A stretch of 64,000 nucleotides of DNA, from assembly GCA_016717705.1 (NCBI GenBank), contig JADKFD010000098.1:1-64000 (forward strand), written 5' to 3'. The notes under the pieces are model-generated. The model ran no database searches. It was not told where the DNA came from and worked only from the letters and a program-made list of their open reading frames with translations. The position numbers and the translations under genes were made by a program. Positions 16,861 to 25,996 of the stretch are shown here, piece after piece (position 1 is the stretch's first letter; each line of letters starts with the position of its first letter). Origin of the DNA: Rhodanobacteraceae bacterium (GTDB taxonomy: Bacteria; Pseudomonadota; Gammaproteobacteria; Xanthomonadales; SZUA-5).

Positions 16861-17774
16861 AAGCCTGGTCGATTGACGGCAATACGCAGCGCCTAGATGG
16901 CGGCGCCATGTTCGGCAATGTGCCGCGCCCGATGTGGGAGCGCTGGGTGACACCGGATGCGGAAAATCGCATCCCGCTGGCCTGCCGTGCCCTGCTGGTG
17001 GAACTCGACGACGGCCGCCGCGTGCTGTTCGAGACTGGCATCGGCGCCTTCTTCGATCCCAAGCTGCGCCAGCGCTTTGGCGTGCTCGAAGACCGCCATG
17101 TGCTGCTCGATTCGCTGGCTGCACTGGGCTTGAGCGATGCCGACATCGATATCGTGGTGCTCAGCCATCTGCATTTCGACCATGCCGGTGGCCTGCTGGC
17201 GGCGTGGCAGGAAGCCCAGGCGCCGCGCCTGTTGTTTCCGCAGGCGCGCTTCATTGTTGGCCGCGATCACTGGGAGCGCGCGCAGGCGCCGCATCCGCGC
17301 GATCGCGCCTCGTTCATCCCCGAGCTCAACGCCTTGCTGCAGGCCAGCGGCCGGCTGGAACTGGTCGATCTTGGGCCGGCGAACGCCATCGGCAATCCCG
17401 GCGCGGTTCCGGCGCATTGCGCGACACTCGGCACCGCGGTCGGGTTTTACGAGTCCCACGGCCATACACCTGGCTTGATGCTGAGCGAGATCGGCGGTGA
17501 CGACGGCATGGTGTTCTGCGCCGATCTGATTCCCGGCAGGGCCTGGGTGCATCTGCCGGTGACCATGGGCTACGACCGCTATCCGGAACTGTTGATCGAC
17601 GAAAAGCGCCACTTCCTCGCCGACAAGCTGCGCCGCGGCGTGCGCCTGTTCTTCACCCATGATTCGACCGTTGCGCATGCGGCCGTGCAACGCGATGACA
17701 ACGGTCGTTATTCCACATGCGACGAGCAGTCCTCGCTCGCAGCCGCACAACTTCCTCAACCGTTCACGGTGTAG
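16857..17774 (+). CDS. MBL-fold metallo-hydrolase
   Basis: A 305-aa metallo-beta-lactamase-fold hydrolase. The metal-binding motif SHLHFDHAGG (HxHxDH) begins near residue 103; further ligands are likely GRDHW, ESHGHTPG and FTHDSTV. It starts with ATGA overlapping the ggt stop. There is no signal peptide, so it is cytoplasmic. The substrate is unknown; the closest general classes are lactonase-like or esterase-like MBL enzymes. Co-transcription with ggt does not define a role. Confidence 0.85.
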   Translation: MKAWSIDGNTQRLDGGAMFGNVPRPMWERWVTPDAENRIPLACRALLVELDDGRRVLFETGIGAFFDPKLRQRFGVLEDRHVLLDSLAALGLSDADIDIVVLSHLHFDHAGGLLAAWQEAQAPRLLFPQARFIVGRDHWERAQAPHPRDRASFIPELNALLQASGRLELVDLGPANAIGNPGAVPAHCATLGTAVGFYESHGHTPGLMLSEIGGDDGMVFCADLIPGRAWVHLPVTMGYDRYPELLIDEKRHFLADKLRRGVRLFFTHDSTVAHAAVQRDDNGRYSTCDEQSSLAAAQLPQPFTV

Positions 17775-17779
17775 TTGCC

Positions 17780-18259
17780 ATGAAACTGCTTCGAATCAAC
17801 CTGATCGCATTGTCGCTGCTCGCCGCTGCACCGGTTTTCGCGGCCACCGCGCCGGAACCGATCGCCATCGTCGACGGTCATCCGGTGTACGGCGCGCAGA
17901 TGCCGGCTGGCGACGCCACCGCCATTGGTACGGTGCTGGCGAACGCCGATCAATACGCTGGCAAGCCGCAGAAGTTCAGCGGGCGGGTCACCAAGGTCTG
18001 CCAGAAGAAGGGCTGCTGGATGGTGATGGCCGACGGCGAGAAAAGCGCCCGCGTGATGTTCGGCGAGGACGACTTCTTCATTCCCACCGACACCAGCGGC
18101 GAAGCCGTGGTCTTTGGCACGCTGACCGCCAAGACCATGAGCGAGAGCATGGCCAAGCATCTGGCCAAGGACTCCGGACAGGATCCCGACAAGGTGGTCG
18201 GTGAAGTCCAGGAAGTGCAGATCACCGCGACCTCGGTGATGTTGCTGCCGGCGAGCTGA
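17780..18259 (+). CDS. DUF4920 periplasmic protein
   Basis: A 159-aa protein with a signal peptide cut after about residue 22 (VFAATA). The mature domain is an OB-like beta fold with KFSGRVTKVCQKKGCWMVMA, the paired cysteines (VCQKKGCW) that characterise DUF4920, and DFFIPTDTSGEAVVFGTL. Function is unknown; proteins with this domain are found in the periplasm of many Gram-negatives. It is 5 bp after the MBL gene, so likely the last gene of the ggt operon. A REP hairpin follows. Confidence 0.82.
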   Translation: MKLLRINLIALSLLAAAPVFAATAPEPIAIVDGHPVYGAQMPAGDATAIGTVLANADQYAGKPQKFSGRVTKVCQKKGCWMVMADGEKSARVMFGEDDFFIPTDTSGEAVVFGTLTAKTMSESMAKHLAKDSGQDPDKVVGEVQEVQITATSVMLLPAS

Positions 18260-18280
18260 TCTGGACTGCGCCGGCGAGTT

Positions 18281-18361
18281 CGCATCGCGCGCAAGCGCGC
18301 TCCTGCACTCGTGCCGAAAGTCCACGCAGGTTCGGCGAGAGCGCGCTGGCGCGCGATGCCT
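18281..18361. repeat. REP hairpin, family A (GCATCGCGCGCAAGCGCGCTCC)
   Basis: GCATCGCGCGCAAGCGCGCT at the left is mirrored by AGCGCGCTGGCGCGCGATGC at the right, separated by about 40 bp. The same family is at 22181-22258 and 37371-37446, with a half copy at 29001-29030. It lies at the 3' end of the DUF4920 gene, facing the end of the DUF2238 gene. Confidence 0.75.
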
Positions 18362-18448
18362 CCACCATCTCAGGTCGAGCACGCGGCTCATTTGGTCCGG
18401 CCGTTTCCGGAAACATCCAGAGCGGTGGCGACCCAGCGCACTCCAGAT

Positions 18449-19090
18449 TCACGGCCGCAAACCGTTTGCTCGTGGCAATCGCGGCCAGCGACACGCGAAT
18501 ACCGCAATCGCAGCCCCGATCGCCGCCAGCGCCGAGTCTTTCTGCGCGTCCCAGATATCACCCTGGGTACCGAGGTAGGCCTGCCCGAGGTCGCCGCCGA
18601 AAGCCACGGCCGCAGCCATCTCGATCAATTCGTAGACGGTCGCATGCGAGACCATGAACAGCCACGGCAGCAGCCAGCGCCAGATGCCGCTTTGCGGGGC
18701 TCGCACGTCGAGCAAAGCGATCGCTGTGGGCGTAATCAGCAAGCCATAGAGAAAGTGCACCAGGCGATCGAACTGGTTGCGCTCGAAGCCCAGCAGCTCA
18801 TCGATACCGTGGCCGGTCCATGACTGCGCCCATTGCTCGTAGGGCACTTCGGAATAGGTGTAATGCGCCCCGAGTGCATGCAGGCAGAAGAACACGAACA
18901 GTCCGATGCATGCGGCATCGGACAATTGCACCCGGCGATGCAGCAGCACCAGCAGCGGCGCAGCGATGAACACCAGGACATTCTCAAGCCACCAGTCGTC
19001 GCGATAGCGCGGAGCGACGGCAAGCGCCGCCCACCACAACGCGTAGACCGACAGCAGAGCCCGCGGCAGGCGGTTGGACTGCTGAGGCAT
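18449..19090 (-). CDS. DUF2238 (YjdF-like) inner-membrane protein
   Basis: A 213-aa integral membrane protein with about five or six hydrophobic helices. Diagnostic motifs of DUF2238/YjdF are visible: GAHYTYSEVPYEQW, NQFDRLVHFLYGLL, SHATVYELIEMAAA and GTQGDIWDAQKD. Function is unknown. It is directly upstream on the minus strand of nothing obvious; its start lies 5 bp from the stop of the DUF6164 gene, so the two probably form one transcript. Confidence 0.85.
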   Translation of the reverse strand: MPQQSNRLPRALLSVYALWWAALAVAPRYRDDWWLENVLVFIAAPLLVLLHRRVQLSDAACIGLFVFFCLHALGAHYTYSEVPYEQWAQSWTGHGIDELLGFERNQFDRLVHFLYGLLITPTAIALLDVRAPQSGIWRWLLPWLFMVSHATVYELIEMAAAVAFGGDLGQAYLGTQGDIWDAQKDSALAAIGAAIAVFACRWPRLPRANGLRP

Positions 19091-19094
19091 CGCC

Positions 19095-19468
19095 TCAACC
19101 CGCGCGCGACAGCAGCATGAAAGGCACGGCGATGGTCAGTACGATCAACAGGATGACCGCGGCGAGTTGCAGCGACATGCGCAGCGGATCGGCTTTCAGC
19201 GCGCTCCAGAAGGTCGGCGCGGTACCGTCGCGACGCGCGGCCTCCAACTCGGCACGAACCCGTGCAAGCCGCTGCTTCTGGTAGGCATCCAGAAACTGCT
19301 TGACCTCGACCACGCGCTCCAGATCGCGCAGCCAGATGCCGCCGGCCGAGATCCCCAGAAACCGGGCGCGGTCTCGTACCAGTCGACCTGGTGCTGGTCG
19401 AGCAGTTCGCGGATGTCGGCGGCCTCGTCGTCGGTCGCCAGTCGCAGATTGAGCAGTAGTTTTGCCAT
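19095..19468 (-). pseudogene. DUF6164-type small membrane protein, with one frameshift
   Basis: From ATG 19468 the frame reads MAKLLLNLRLATDDEAADIR, then ELLDQHQVDWYETAPGFWG, and is then lost. One frame over it resumes as ISAGGIWLRDLERVVEVKQF, a basic helix, and a C-terminal transmembrane segment (LQLAAVILLIVLTIAVPFML). A single base missing from the C-run at 19353-19356 explains the break. The restored protein would be about 125 aa with a DUF2007/DUF6164-like N-terminal domain and a membrane anchor. A sequencing error is likely. Upstream of the DUF2238 gene on the same strand. Confidence 0.8.
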
Positions 19469-19533
19469 GGGCACATTCTGGCAGCAAGAACGGCGGGGTG
19501 CTCGCTGCAGCCAGCCTGGAGAGTCGTGGCCGT

Positions 19534-19568
19534 GTCAGGTAGGCCGCTGCGCGGCCAACCTGACCTGC
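19534..19568. repeat. Dispersed palindrome, GTCACGTAGGCCGC family
   Basis: GTCAGGTAGGCCGC-TGC-GCGGCCAACCTGACC: arms match almost perfectly. Located between hslR and the DUF6164 gene. Confidence 0.7.
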
Positions 19569-19578
19569 GAGCGCTTCG

Positions 19579-20007
19579 TCAGGAGGTTTCGTCGCTGGCC
19601 GGCACGCCCTGAAGGCGCTCGAACTGGACGATGTTGCGACGGTCGCGCTTGCTCGGCCGGCCGTCGGGTGGCTGGTAGGCCATGCGCGACAGGCGCTGAG
19701 CTTCGCGTTCGCGCTCGCGATTGATGACGCTGGATTCGGTTTCGCTGTAGAGCAGCGTCGCGGTTGCCGCCGGCCCGCGCTTGGCCGAAAGCGCCGCCAC
19801 CACGACTTCGAGCCGTTCGATGCCACGGCTGATCATCAGTGTGTCGCCGACATGCAGCGCCTTGGCCGCCTTGCAGCGGGCACCGTTGACCTCGATCTTG
19901 CCGCCGTCGATGGCCTGCTTGGCGAGCGAGCGCGTCTTGAAGAAGCGCGCCGCCCACAACCATTGGTCGGCGCGTACGCTGGGCTGCGGGGGTGTCGGGG
20001 CGGTCAC
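19579..20007 (-). CDS. hslR: HslR / Hsp15-type S4 RNA-binding protein
   Basis: A 142-aa protein with an S4 domain: VRADQWLWAARFFKTRSLAK, then QAIDGGKIEVNG and HVGDTLMISRG. The C-terminus is rich in Arg and Lys (PDGRPSKRDRRNIVQFERLQ) as in Hsp15, which binds stalled 50S subunits still carrying peptidyl-tRNA. The start is uncertain: GTG 20007 leaves about ten residues before the domain, and GTG 20037 is an alternative. The frame is open further upstream, but that part runs through a poly-G tract and is probably not coding. Confidence 0.87.
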   Translation of the reverse strand: MTAPTPPQPSVRADQWLWAARFFKTRSLAKQAIDGGKIEVNGARCKAAKALHVGDTLMISRGIERLEVVVAALSAKRGPAATATLLYSETESSVINREREREAQRLSRMAYQPPDGRPSKRDRRNIVQFERLQGVPASDETS

Positions 20008-20083
20008 GGGTCTGCGGGGTGCTTGCTGGGTGGTCACGGTGGCCGCTACGTGCCGCTGCGTCGGTCTGCTGCGCAGACGTGAA

Positions 20084-20099
20084 AACGGGGGGGGGGGGG
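20084..20099. repeat. Poly-G tract
   Basis: A run of about 14 G upstream of hslR. It resembles, on a smaller scale, the G-rich tracts at 38199-38331 and 45541-45622. Possibly a base-calling artefact. Confidence 0.5.
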
Positions 20100-20145
20100 C
20101 CGGCCCTCGGGCGCTTCGCGACCGTGGGGCGGGTATCCGCAAGCA

Positions 20146-20170
20146 CTCGCGGAGTAAATCCGCTCCCACA
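20146..20170. repeat. Half copy of REP family B (CGCGGATAAATCCGCTCCCACA)
   Basis: CTCGCGGAGTAAATCCGCTC followed by CCACA, one arm of the element found as a complete pair at 32523-32602 and 62623-62675. Between hslR and the htpG 3' end. Confidence 0.6.
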
Positions 20171-20197
20171 TTAAGGTCAACGACGTACACGTCGCTC

Positions 20198-22099
20198 TTA
20201 CGCGCCGAACAACAAGTCATTCAAGCGCCGCACGAATCCGCTCGGATCTTCCAGCTGCCCACCCTCGCTGAGCACCGCCTGTTCGAATACCAGCGTCGCC
20301 CACTGACCAAAACGGGCTTCGTCGGTTTCGCCGGCCAGACGCGCGGTCAAGGCGTGGGTCGGGTTCAGCTCCAGTGTCGGCGCGCCGCCACCCGCGGCCT
20401 GACCGGCCTGCTTGAGCAAGCGCTGCGTGTGCAGCGACAACTCGTGCTGATCGACCACCAGCACCGCAGCCGAATCGCGCAGGCGCGCGCTGCCGCGGAC
20501 CGCCTTGACGCGATCGCCAAGCACCGCCTTCAGGCGCTCTGCGAGCCCTTCGGGCAACTCGGCCGATGGCGGAGCGCTCACCCCTTCGCCATCCGGGATG
20601 TTGGACAGATCGATGTCGCCCTTGGCGACCGAAACGAAGGGCTTGCCGTCGAACTCGTGCAGGTAGGACAAAGCCCATTCGTCGATGCGGTCCGACGCCA
20701 GCAGCACCTCGACATCCTTGGCGCGGAAGGCCTCCAGATGCGGCGAATTGCGCGCCGCCAGATGGCTTTCGGCGGTGATGTAGTAAATCGCGGTCTGATT
20801 CGGCCGCAGGCGACCGAGGTAATCGGCCAGCGACACGCTTTGCTCGGCGCCTTCGCTCTTGGTGGAGGCAAAGCGCAGCAGTTTGGAAATGCGCTCGCGA
20901 TGGGCATAGTCCTCGGTCAGGCCTTCCTTGAACACCTGGCCGAATTCGCGCCAGAAATTGGCGAACTTCTCCGGCTGGTCCTGGGCCAGCTTGTCGAGCA
21001 TGTCGAGGACGCGCTTGATGATCGCCGAGCGGATCTGCTGGGTCAGCTTGTTGTCCTGCAGCAGCTCGCGCGAGACGTTCAGCGGCAGATCGTCCGAATC
21101 GATGACGCCGCGCACGAAGCGCAGGTAGGCCGGCAGCAGTTGCTCGGCGGCGTCCATGATGAAGACGCGCTTGATGTAGAGCTTCAGCCCATGACGCTCG
21201 TCGCGGCCACTGCCGTAGAGGTCGAACGGCGCCTTGCTCGGCAGATACAACAGGCTGGTGTAGCTCTGATTGCCCTCGACCTTGTTGTGGCTCCAGCTGA
21301 CCGCCTCGCCATCCGAATGCGCCAGATGCTTGAAGAAGCCCTGGTAGTCGTCGTCAGTCAACTCGGACTTCGGTCGCGCCCACAGCGCAGCCGCCTGGTT
21401 GACGGTTTCCATCGCTCCCGGAGTCGCCGTCTGCTCGGCGCCCTCCTCGGCAACCTCTTCCTTCTCGCCGCGCATGCGGATCGGGAAGGCGATGTGCTCC
21501 GAGTACTTGTGGATCAATGCGCGCAAGCGCCAGGCCGACAGAAATTCGCTCTCCTCGTCCTTCAGGTGCAGCACGATTTCGGTGCCGCGGCGCGGGTACT
21601 CGATGCGGTCGACGGCATACTCGCCCTTGCCTTCCGAGCGCCAGTAGACGCCCTCGTTGGCATCCGCACCGGCGCGGCGCGTGCGCATTTCGACGTCGCC
21701 GGCGACAATGAACGCCGAATAGAAGCCAACGCCGAACTGGCCGATCAGCTGCGCGTCCTTGCGCGCATCGCCGCTCAGCGCGTCGAGGAAGCGTCGCGTG
21801 CCGGAGCGCGCGATGGTGCCGATGTTCTCGACCACCTCGTCATGGCTCATGCCGATGCCGTTGTCGCGGATCGTCAGCGTGCGCGCGGTGTCATCGAATT
21901 CGATCTCGATCGCCAGTTCCGGATCTCCCGCCAGCAGCTCCGGCGCCTGCAATGCCTCGAAGCGCAGCTTGTCGAGCGCATCGGAGGCATTCGACACCAG
22001 CTCGCGCAGGAAGATTTCCTTGTTGGAATACAGCGAATGAATGACGAGGTTCAGGACTTGCTGGACTTCAGCCTGGAAGGCGCGTGTTTCGGTAGTCAT
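20198..22099 (-). CDS. htpG: HtpG, bacterial Hsp90 chaperone
   Basis: A 633-aa Hsp90. The GHKL ATPase N-terminal domain has [40 protein letters not shown] and [14 protein letters not shown]. The middle domain has [20 protein letters not shown], then [15 protein letters not shown], and the C-terminal dimerisation domain closes with [12 protein letters not shown]. Length is normal for HtpG. It is a cytoplasmic dimeric ATP-dependent chaperone. It stands alone on the minus strand between repeats. Confidence 0.97.
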
Positions 22100-22180
22100 G
22101 GTCGGAGAATTTCGCTGGCAACCTGGGTGGCGAGGATTTGGGGGCCTGCCCGATTGAAATCAATGGGGCGGCGAACAAGA

Positions 22181-22258
22181 GCATCGCGCGCAAGCGCGCT
22201 CCTACAAATCCTGCGCGGACTTTCGGAAGGGTTGTAGGAGCGCGCTTGCGCGCGATGC
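22181..22258. repeat. REP hairpin, family A, perfect pair
   Basis: GCATCGCGCGCAAGCGCGCT and its downstream CCTACAA are matched exactly by the inverted copy at the right (27-bp perfect arms, about 24-bp spacer). It lies between divergent htpG and the transglutaminase gene, so it is close to both promoters. Confidence 0.85.
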
Positions 22259-22373
22259 CTCTGGGTCTGCGCCTGCCATCAATGTGAACAACTCCCGACC
22301 CATGACCTGCGACCGTCCCCGCGCATGCCGCGCTTTGGCACAATAGGGATTCTTCCGTTTGCGCAGATGCCCG

Positions 22374-23816
22374 ATGCGTCCAGGTTGGCTGTTGGTCTTT
22401 TTGGCCCTGTTGCTGTCGAACCTGGCGCCTGCTGCCGCTCCCGCGGAGGACAGCAAGACCTGGCGTGCGGTGCTGTTCGATGGCCGCAAGGTCGGCTGGT
22501 CGCTGACCGAGCGTGAAACGGCCGCCGACGGCAGCGTGCGCAGCGCAGAGGTGATGGACCTGCAGATCCAGCGCGAAGGCGTGTCCGTGGTGATGCACTC
22601 GCTGGAGGAAACCACCGAGAGCGCCAGTGGTGAGCCGCTCGCCTTTCGTGCGGAGATCCGCACTGCTGGCCAGGAATTGCGCTACAGCAGCAAGCTCACC
22701 GCGCCGCACACTTTCGAGGTCACGCTGGAGGGCGCCGGCGCGACGCGCACGCAAGTCCTGCAACTGCCCGAACACGCATTGTTCTTCGAAGGTCAGCGCC
22801 GGGCGCTGCTGGCGGGCTTCGAGGGCGAAGGCAAGGTCATCGCCATCGACGCCTTCGTGCCCAGCCAATTGGCCGTGGTGCCACTGGAAACCACCTTCAA
22901 GCGCCGCCGCCGCGTCGAATTGATGAAGGACGAAGCCGATCTGATGGAGGTCGAGCAACTGGTGCGCTACCCGGACGGTCCGATGCAGGTCTCCGCTTTC
23001 GTCGACGACGCCTTCGACGCCAAGCGCATCCGCATGGAACTGGCCGGCATGCAGGTCGAGCTGTTGGCCTGCAATGAAGAGTGCGCGCGGGGGCCCAACC
23101 AGCCGCTGGATTTCCTCGATCGACTGGTCATCGATTCGACCCAGGCGCTGAGCGCGAAGGACCTGAAGCATCCGTTACGCCTTGAGGTGCAGATTTCCGG
23201 CACCGATATGGCGCCGGCCAATACCGGTCATCAGAAGGTTGTCGCGCAGGGATCGGGACGCTTCGAACTCGGCATCGATCCCGGCCGAGCGGCGCCCGAT
23301 TCGGTGGTGCTCGATCTCTACCGCGAGCCTTCGGCCTGGGTGCAATCGGACAACGTGTTGCTCAAGGATCTGGCGCTGCGCGCCACCGACGGCGGCAAGA
23401 CTGACCTGCAGCGGATGCGCAATGCCGAAGAGTTCGTGCGTTCGTATATTTTCGGAAAGAACCTGTCGGTCGGCTACGCCTCGGCGCTGGAAGTGGCGAC
23501 CACGCGTCAGGGCGATTGCACCGAGCATGCGCTGCTGCTGACGGCCATCGCGCGTGCGTCCGGAATCCCGGCACGGGTCGCCACCGGCCTTGCCTACGTG
23601 CCGCGCTTCGGTGAACGCGAGAACGTGTTCGTGCCCCATGCGTGGACCGAGGCATATGTCGATGGCCGCTGGCAGGGCTTCGATGCCGCATTGCAGGGCT
23701 TCGATTCCGGGCACATCGCGCTGGCCGTCGGCGACGGTGATCCGGTGCGATATTTCGCTGGCGTTGCCCTGCTCGGCCGCCTCAAAGTCCTGAGTATCGA
23801 GTCCGGCGCCCCATGA
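22374..23816 (+). CDS. Secreted transglutaminase-like protein
   Basis: A 480-aa protein with a signal peptide (about residues 1-25, ending near APAAAPA). The C-terminal domain is transglutaminase-like with a complete triad: Cys382 (TRQGDCTEHALLL), His422 (VPHAWTEAYV) and Asp437 (QGFDAALQ). Bacterial members act as proteases or peptide-modifying enzymes; the N-terminal 300 residues are beta-rich and not recognised. ATG 22374 is chosen over the upstream in-frame TTG because it begins the signal peptide cleanly. The stop overlaps the next gene (ATGA), indicating an operon. Confidence 0.82.
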   Translation: MRPGWLLVFLALLLSNLAPAAAPAEDSKTWRAVLFDGRKVGWSLTERETAADGSVRSAEVMDLQIQREGVSVVMHSLEETTESASGEPLAFRAEIRTAGQELRYSSKLTAPHTFEVTLEGAGATRTQVLQLPEHALFFEGQRRALLAGFEGEGKVIAIDAFVPSQLAVVPLETTFKRRRRVELMKDEADLMEVEQLVRYPDGPMQVSAFVDDAFDAKRIRMELAGMQVELLACNEECARGPNQPLDFLDRLVIDSTQALSAKDLKHPLRLEVQISGTDMAPANTGHQKVVAQGSGRFELGIDPGRAAPDSVVLDLYREPSAWVQSDNVLLKDLALRATDGGKTDLQRMRNAEEFVRSYIFGKNLSVGYASALEVATTRQGDCTEHALLLTAIARASGIPARVATGLAYVPRFGERENVFVPHAWTEAYVDGRWQGFDAALQGFDSGHIALAVGDGDPVRYFAGVALLGRLKVLSIESGAP

Positions 23817-24763
23817 TGCGCGGCTGGTGGCTGGCTTTTCTGGTCATCTGGCCGGCGTGGGTGCTGGCCAATCCGCCGCGGCCGATCGCGCGCCCGTCGA
23901 TCGCCGGAATCGTTACCGATCCGCAACTGGGGGAGCTCAGCGGCCTGGCGTCATCGCACCACCAACGCGACCGCTACTGGGCGATCAACGACGGCGGCAA
24001 CGGCAATCATCTGCTGCTGCTCGATGGGCGCGGCCGGGTGTTGAAAAAGCTGCCGGTCGACGGCGCCGAAAATACCGACTGGGAGGACCTCGCCAGCTTT
24101 CACTGGCAGGACAAGAACTGGCTGCTGATTGCCGACACCGGCGACAACGCCGGTGAACGCGAGCATGTGGTGCTTTGGCTGTTGCCGGAACCCGAGCATT
24201 TGCTGGATGGCGCGCATGCCGGACCGGCGCAGGCCCTGCGGCTGCGCTATCCGGACGCGCCACATGACGTCGAGGCAATGACCGTCGATGGGCAGAGCGG
24301 ATCGGTATTTCTGTTGACCAAGCGCACCGTACCGCCGGTGCTCTATCGGGTACCGCTGTCGGCGGCGGGCAAGCCCAAGGTCGTCACCGCGCAACGCGTC
24401 GGCGCGCTGGATGCAATCCCGCAGCCCACCCCGAGTGATATCGCGCGTGACGGTCAACTCAGCCGCTTTCGCTCGCAGACTACTGGCCTCGCACTCGACT
24501 GTAACCATCTTGGGCTGTTGGTCTTGACCTACGACGCCGTCTACCGCTACGTGCGCTCACCGCAGCAATCGTGGGAGGCCGCACTGCCGGGGCAGACACC
24601 CGCCCGATCGCCGCTCAACCTGCTGCCGCAAGCGGAAGCCATGGCGCTCGACCGAGGCTGTCGCAATCTGTTTGTCGGCAGCGAAAAGGCGCCGGTGCCG
24701 CTGCTGCGATTCCGCTATCGGATAGTGGTCGATCCGATTGTCGCGCCGCAGGGTGCCCAATGA
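23813..24763 (+). CDS. Secreted beta-propeller-like protein of unknown function
   Basis: A 316-aa protein with a signal peptide (WWLAFLVIWPAWVLANP). The body has repeated blade-like patterns: GELSGLASS, YWAINDGGNGNHLLLLDGRG, NTDWEDLASF, WLLIADTGDNAGEREH, HDVEAMTVDGQSGSVFLLTK and AEAMALDRGCRNLFVGSEK. Motifs like ELSGLA and NDGGN occur in periplasmic propeller proteins related to phytase-like or SdiA-regulated families. No catalytic assignment is possible. Two adjacent ATGs (23813 and 23816) could start it. Part of the same operon as the transglutaminase and the peptidase. Confidence 0.65.
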   Translation: MMRGWWLAFLVIWPAWVLANPPRPIARPSIAGIVTDPQLGELSGLASSHHQRDRYWAINDGGNGNHLLLLDGRGRVLKKLPVDGAENTDWEDLASFHWQDKNWLLIADTGDNAGEREHVVLWLLPEPEHLLDGAHAGPAQALRLRYPDAPHDVEAMTVDGQSGSVFLLTKRTVPPVLYRVPLSAAGKPKVVTAQRVGALDAIPQPTPSDIARDGQLSRFRSQTTGLALDCNHLGLLVLTYDAVYRYVRSPQQSWEAALPGQTPARSPLNLLPQAEAMALDRGCRNLFVGSEKAPVPLLRFRYRIVVDPIVAPQGAQ

Positions 24764-24776
24764 ACTGCCGCTTGCC

Positions 24777-25535
24777 ATGAAGCGGCAGAGAAGTCGTCGT
24801 CAGCCGCAACGCACGCAATGGCCGGATTCGTTGCTGCGCGGATTGCGCGCGGGCAAACTGCGGATTCCGGCACTGAAGCTGCGTCCCGGCCTCAATTTTT
24901 CGCAGCTGCGCGAGGGTTTGCGACGGTTGTCGCCGGAGCAGTATCAGGCGCTGTCTGCCGGGCTGCAACGGCAAGTGCAGCAACCACCGGCGGTTTCCGT
25001 GCGACGCCAGCGCGCCACCGGCGACGCCTTGCTGGCCAGCCAGATCGCGCGTCTGCGCTGCCTGCCGGCACACCCGGAAGCCGTGCTGCTGGATGCGGCA
25101 GGGCGGGACCGCTTTGGTCGCCAGCATTGGCTGCAGCCGGTGGCGCGCCGGGCCTGGGAATCGATGCGCGATGCAGCCAAGGCCGATGGAATCAGTCTGG
25201 AGTTGGTGTCCAGTTTCCGCAGTGTGATCGACCAGAATCGCATCCTCGCGCGCAAGCTGCGCCACGGACAGAGTCTGCAGGACATCCTCCGCGTCAATGC
25301 GCCACCGGGCTACAGCGAGCATCACACGGGATGCGCGATCGATCTTGCCGTCCCGGGCGAACCTGTGCTGACGGAAGCTTTCGAGGGCTCGCCGGCCTTT
25401 GCCTGGCTGTTGCGGCATGCGTCGCGTTTCGGCTTTCGCTTGTCCTATCCGCGCAACAACCCCTTTGGCTTCGTCTACGAGCCCTGGCACTGGTGCTACC
25501 GCACGGCCGCACCCGAACCGCCCGACGTCAATTGA
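24777..25535 (+). CDS. M15B / VanY-type D-alanyl-D-alanine carboxypeptidase
   Basis: A 252-aa LAS-type zinc peptidase acting on peptidoglycan peptides. The fold signature is SSFRSVIDQ, then GYSEHHTGCAIDL with zinc ligands His183 and Asp189 (pattern SxHxxGxAxD), and EPWHWCY with His238 as the third ligand. The N-terminal 100 residues are Arg- and Leu-rich without a signal peptide that I can see, so its export route is unclear. It follows the propeller gene by 13 bp and its last bases overlap a converging gene. Confidence 0.82.
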   Translation: MKRQRSRRQPQRTQWPDSLLRGLRAGKLRIPALKLRPGLNFSQLREGLRRLSPEQYQALSAGLQRQVQQPPAVSVRRQRATGDALLASQIARLRCLPAHPEAVLLDAAGRDRFGRQHWLQPVARRAWESMRDAAKADGISLELVSSFRSVIDQNRILARKLRHGQSLQDILRVNAPPGYSEHHTGCAIDLAVPGEPVLTEAFEGSPAFAWLLRHASRFGFRLSYPRNNPFGFVYEPWHWCYRTAAPEPPDVN

Positions 25536-25992
25536 GTACCACCGGACCCTGATCGGCACTCGCCGACAGTTCTCGCGGCAAATCCAGCGGCAGGCGAATG
25601 TTCTGCAACCCGAGATCGGAGAGCAGCATTTGCGCACGTCCCGACAGCGTCGGAAACAGCTGGCGCGCGCAGATCGCATGGTGCGACGCAAAGTCCGTCG
25701 GCGTCAGAAGCTCGCCGCCAATCTGGCGGTACAGCGCCAGGGCGCGGATCTCCAGATCGAACAGCTTGCTGCGCTGCGTACCACGCACCGGCGTGCCGAC
25801 GCAGGTGAGCCGAATCTGCAGCGCAAACTGCGGCGGCGTGGAACCCTCGACCGCAGTTGGCGTCAACTGGAACTCGACGTGCGCATTGCACTCGACATTG
25901 CGCACTTCGACGCCCTGCTGCAGTTGCGCCTGCAGCCCGGTCAGACTCAGGCTTTCCAGCGTGAGCAAACGAAACAACTCCTCGGCGGTCAT
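25528..25992 (-). CDS. Conserved hypothetical protein, possibly SecB-like
   Basis: A 154-aa protein from ATG 25992. It begins with a helix (MTAEELFRLLTLESLSLTGL), followed by beta strands (VECNAHVEFQLTP, FALQIRLTCVGT, KLFDLEIRALALYRQIG) and a closing LLSDLGLQNIRLPLDLP. Length and strand order recall the SecB chaperone, whose C-terminus also ends in a hydrophobic strand and a proline-rich tail, but I see no diagnostic SecB motif. It is 4 bp from the glycosylase stop, so probably co-transcribed with it. Confidence 0.5.
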   Translation of the reverse strand: MTAEELFRLLTLESLSLTGLQAQLQQGVEVRNVECNAHVEFQLTPTAVEGSTPPQFALQIRLTCVGTPVRGTQRSKLFDLEIRALALYRQIGGELLTPTDFASHHAICARQLFPTLSGRAQMLLSDLGLQNIRLPLDLPRELSASADQGPVVLN

Positions 25993-25996
25993 TGGA

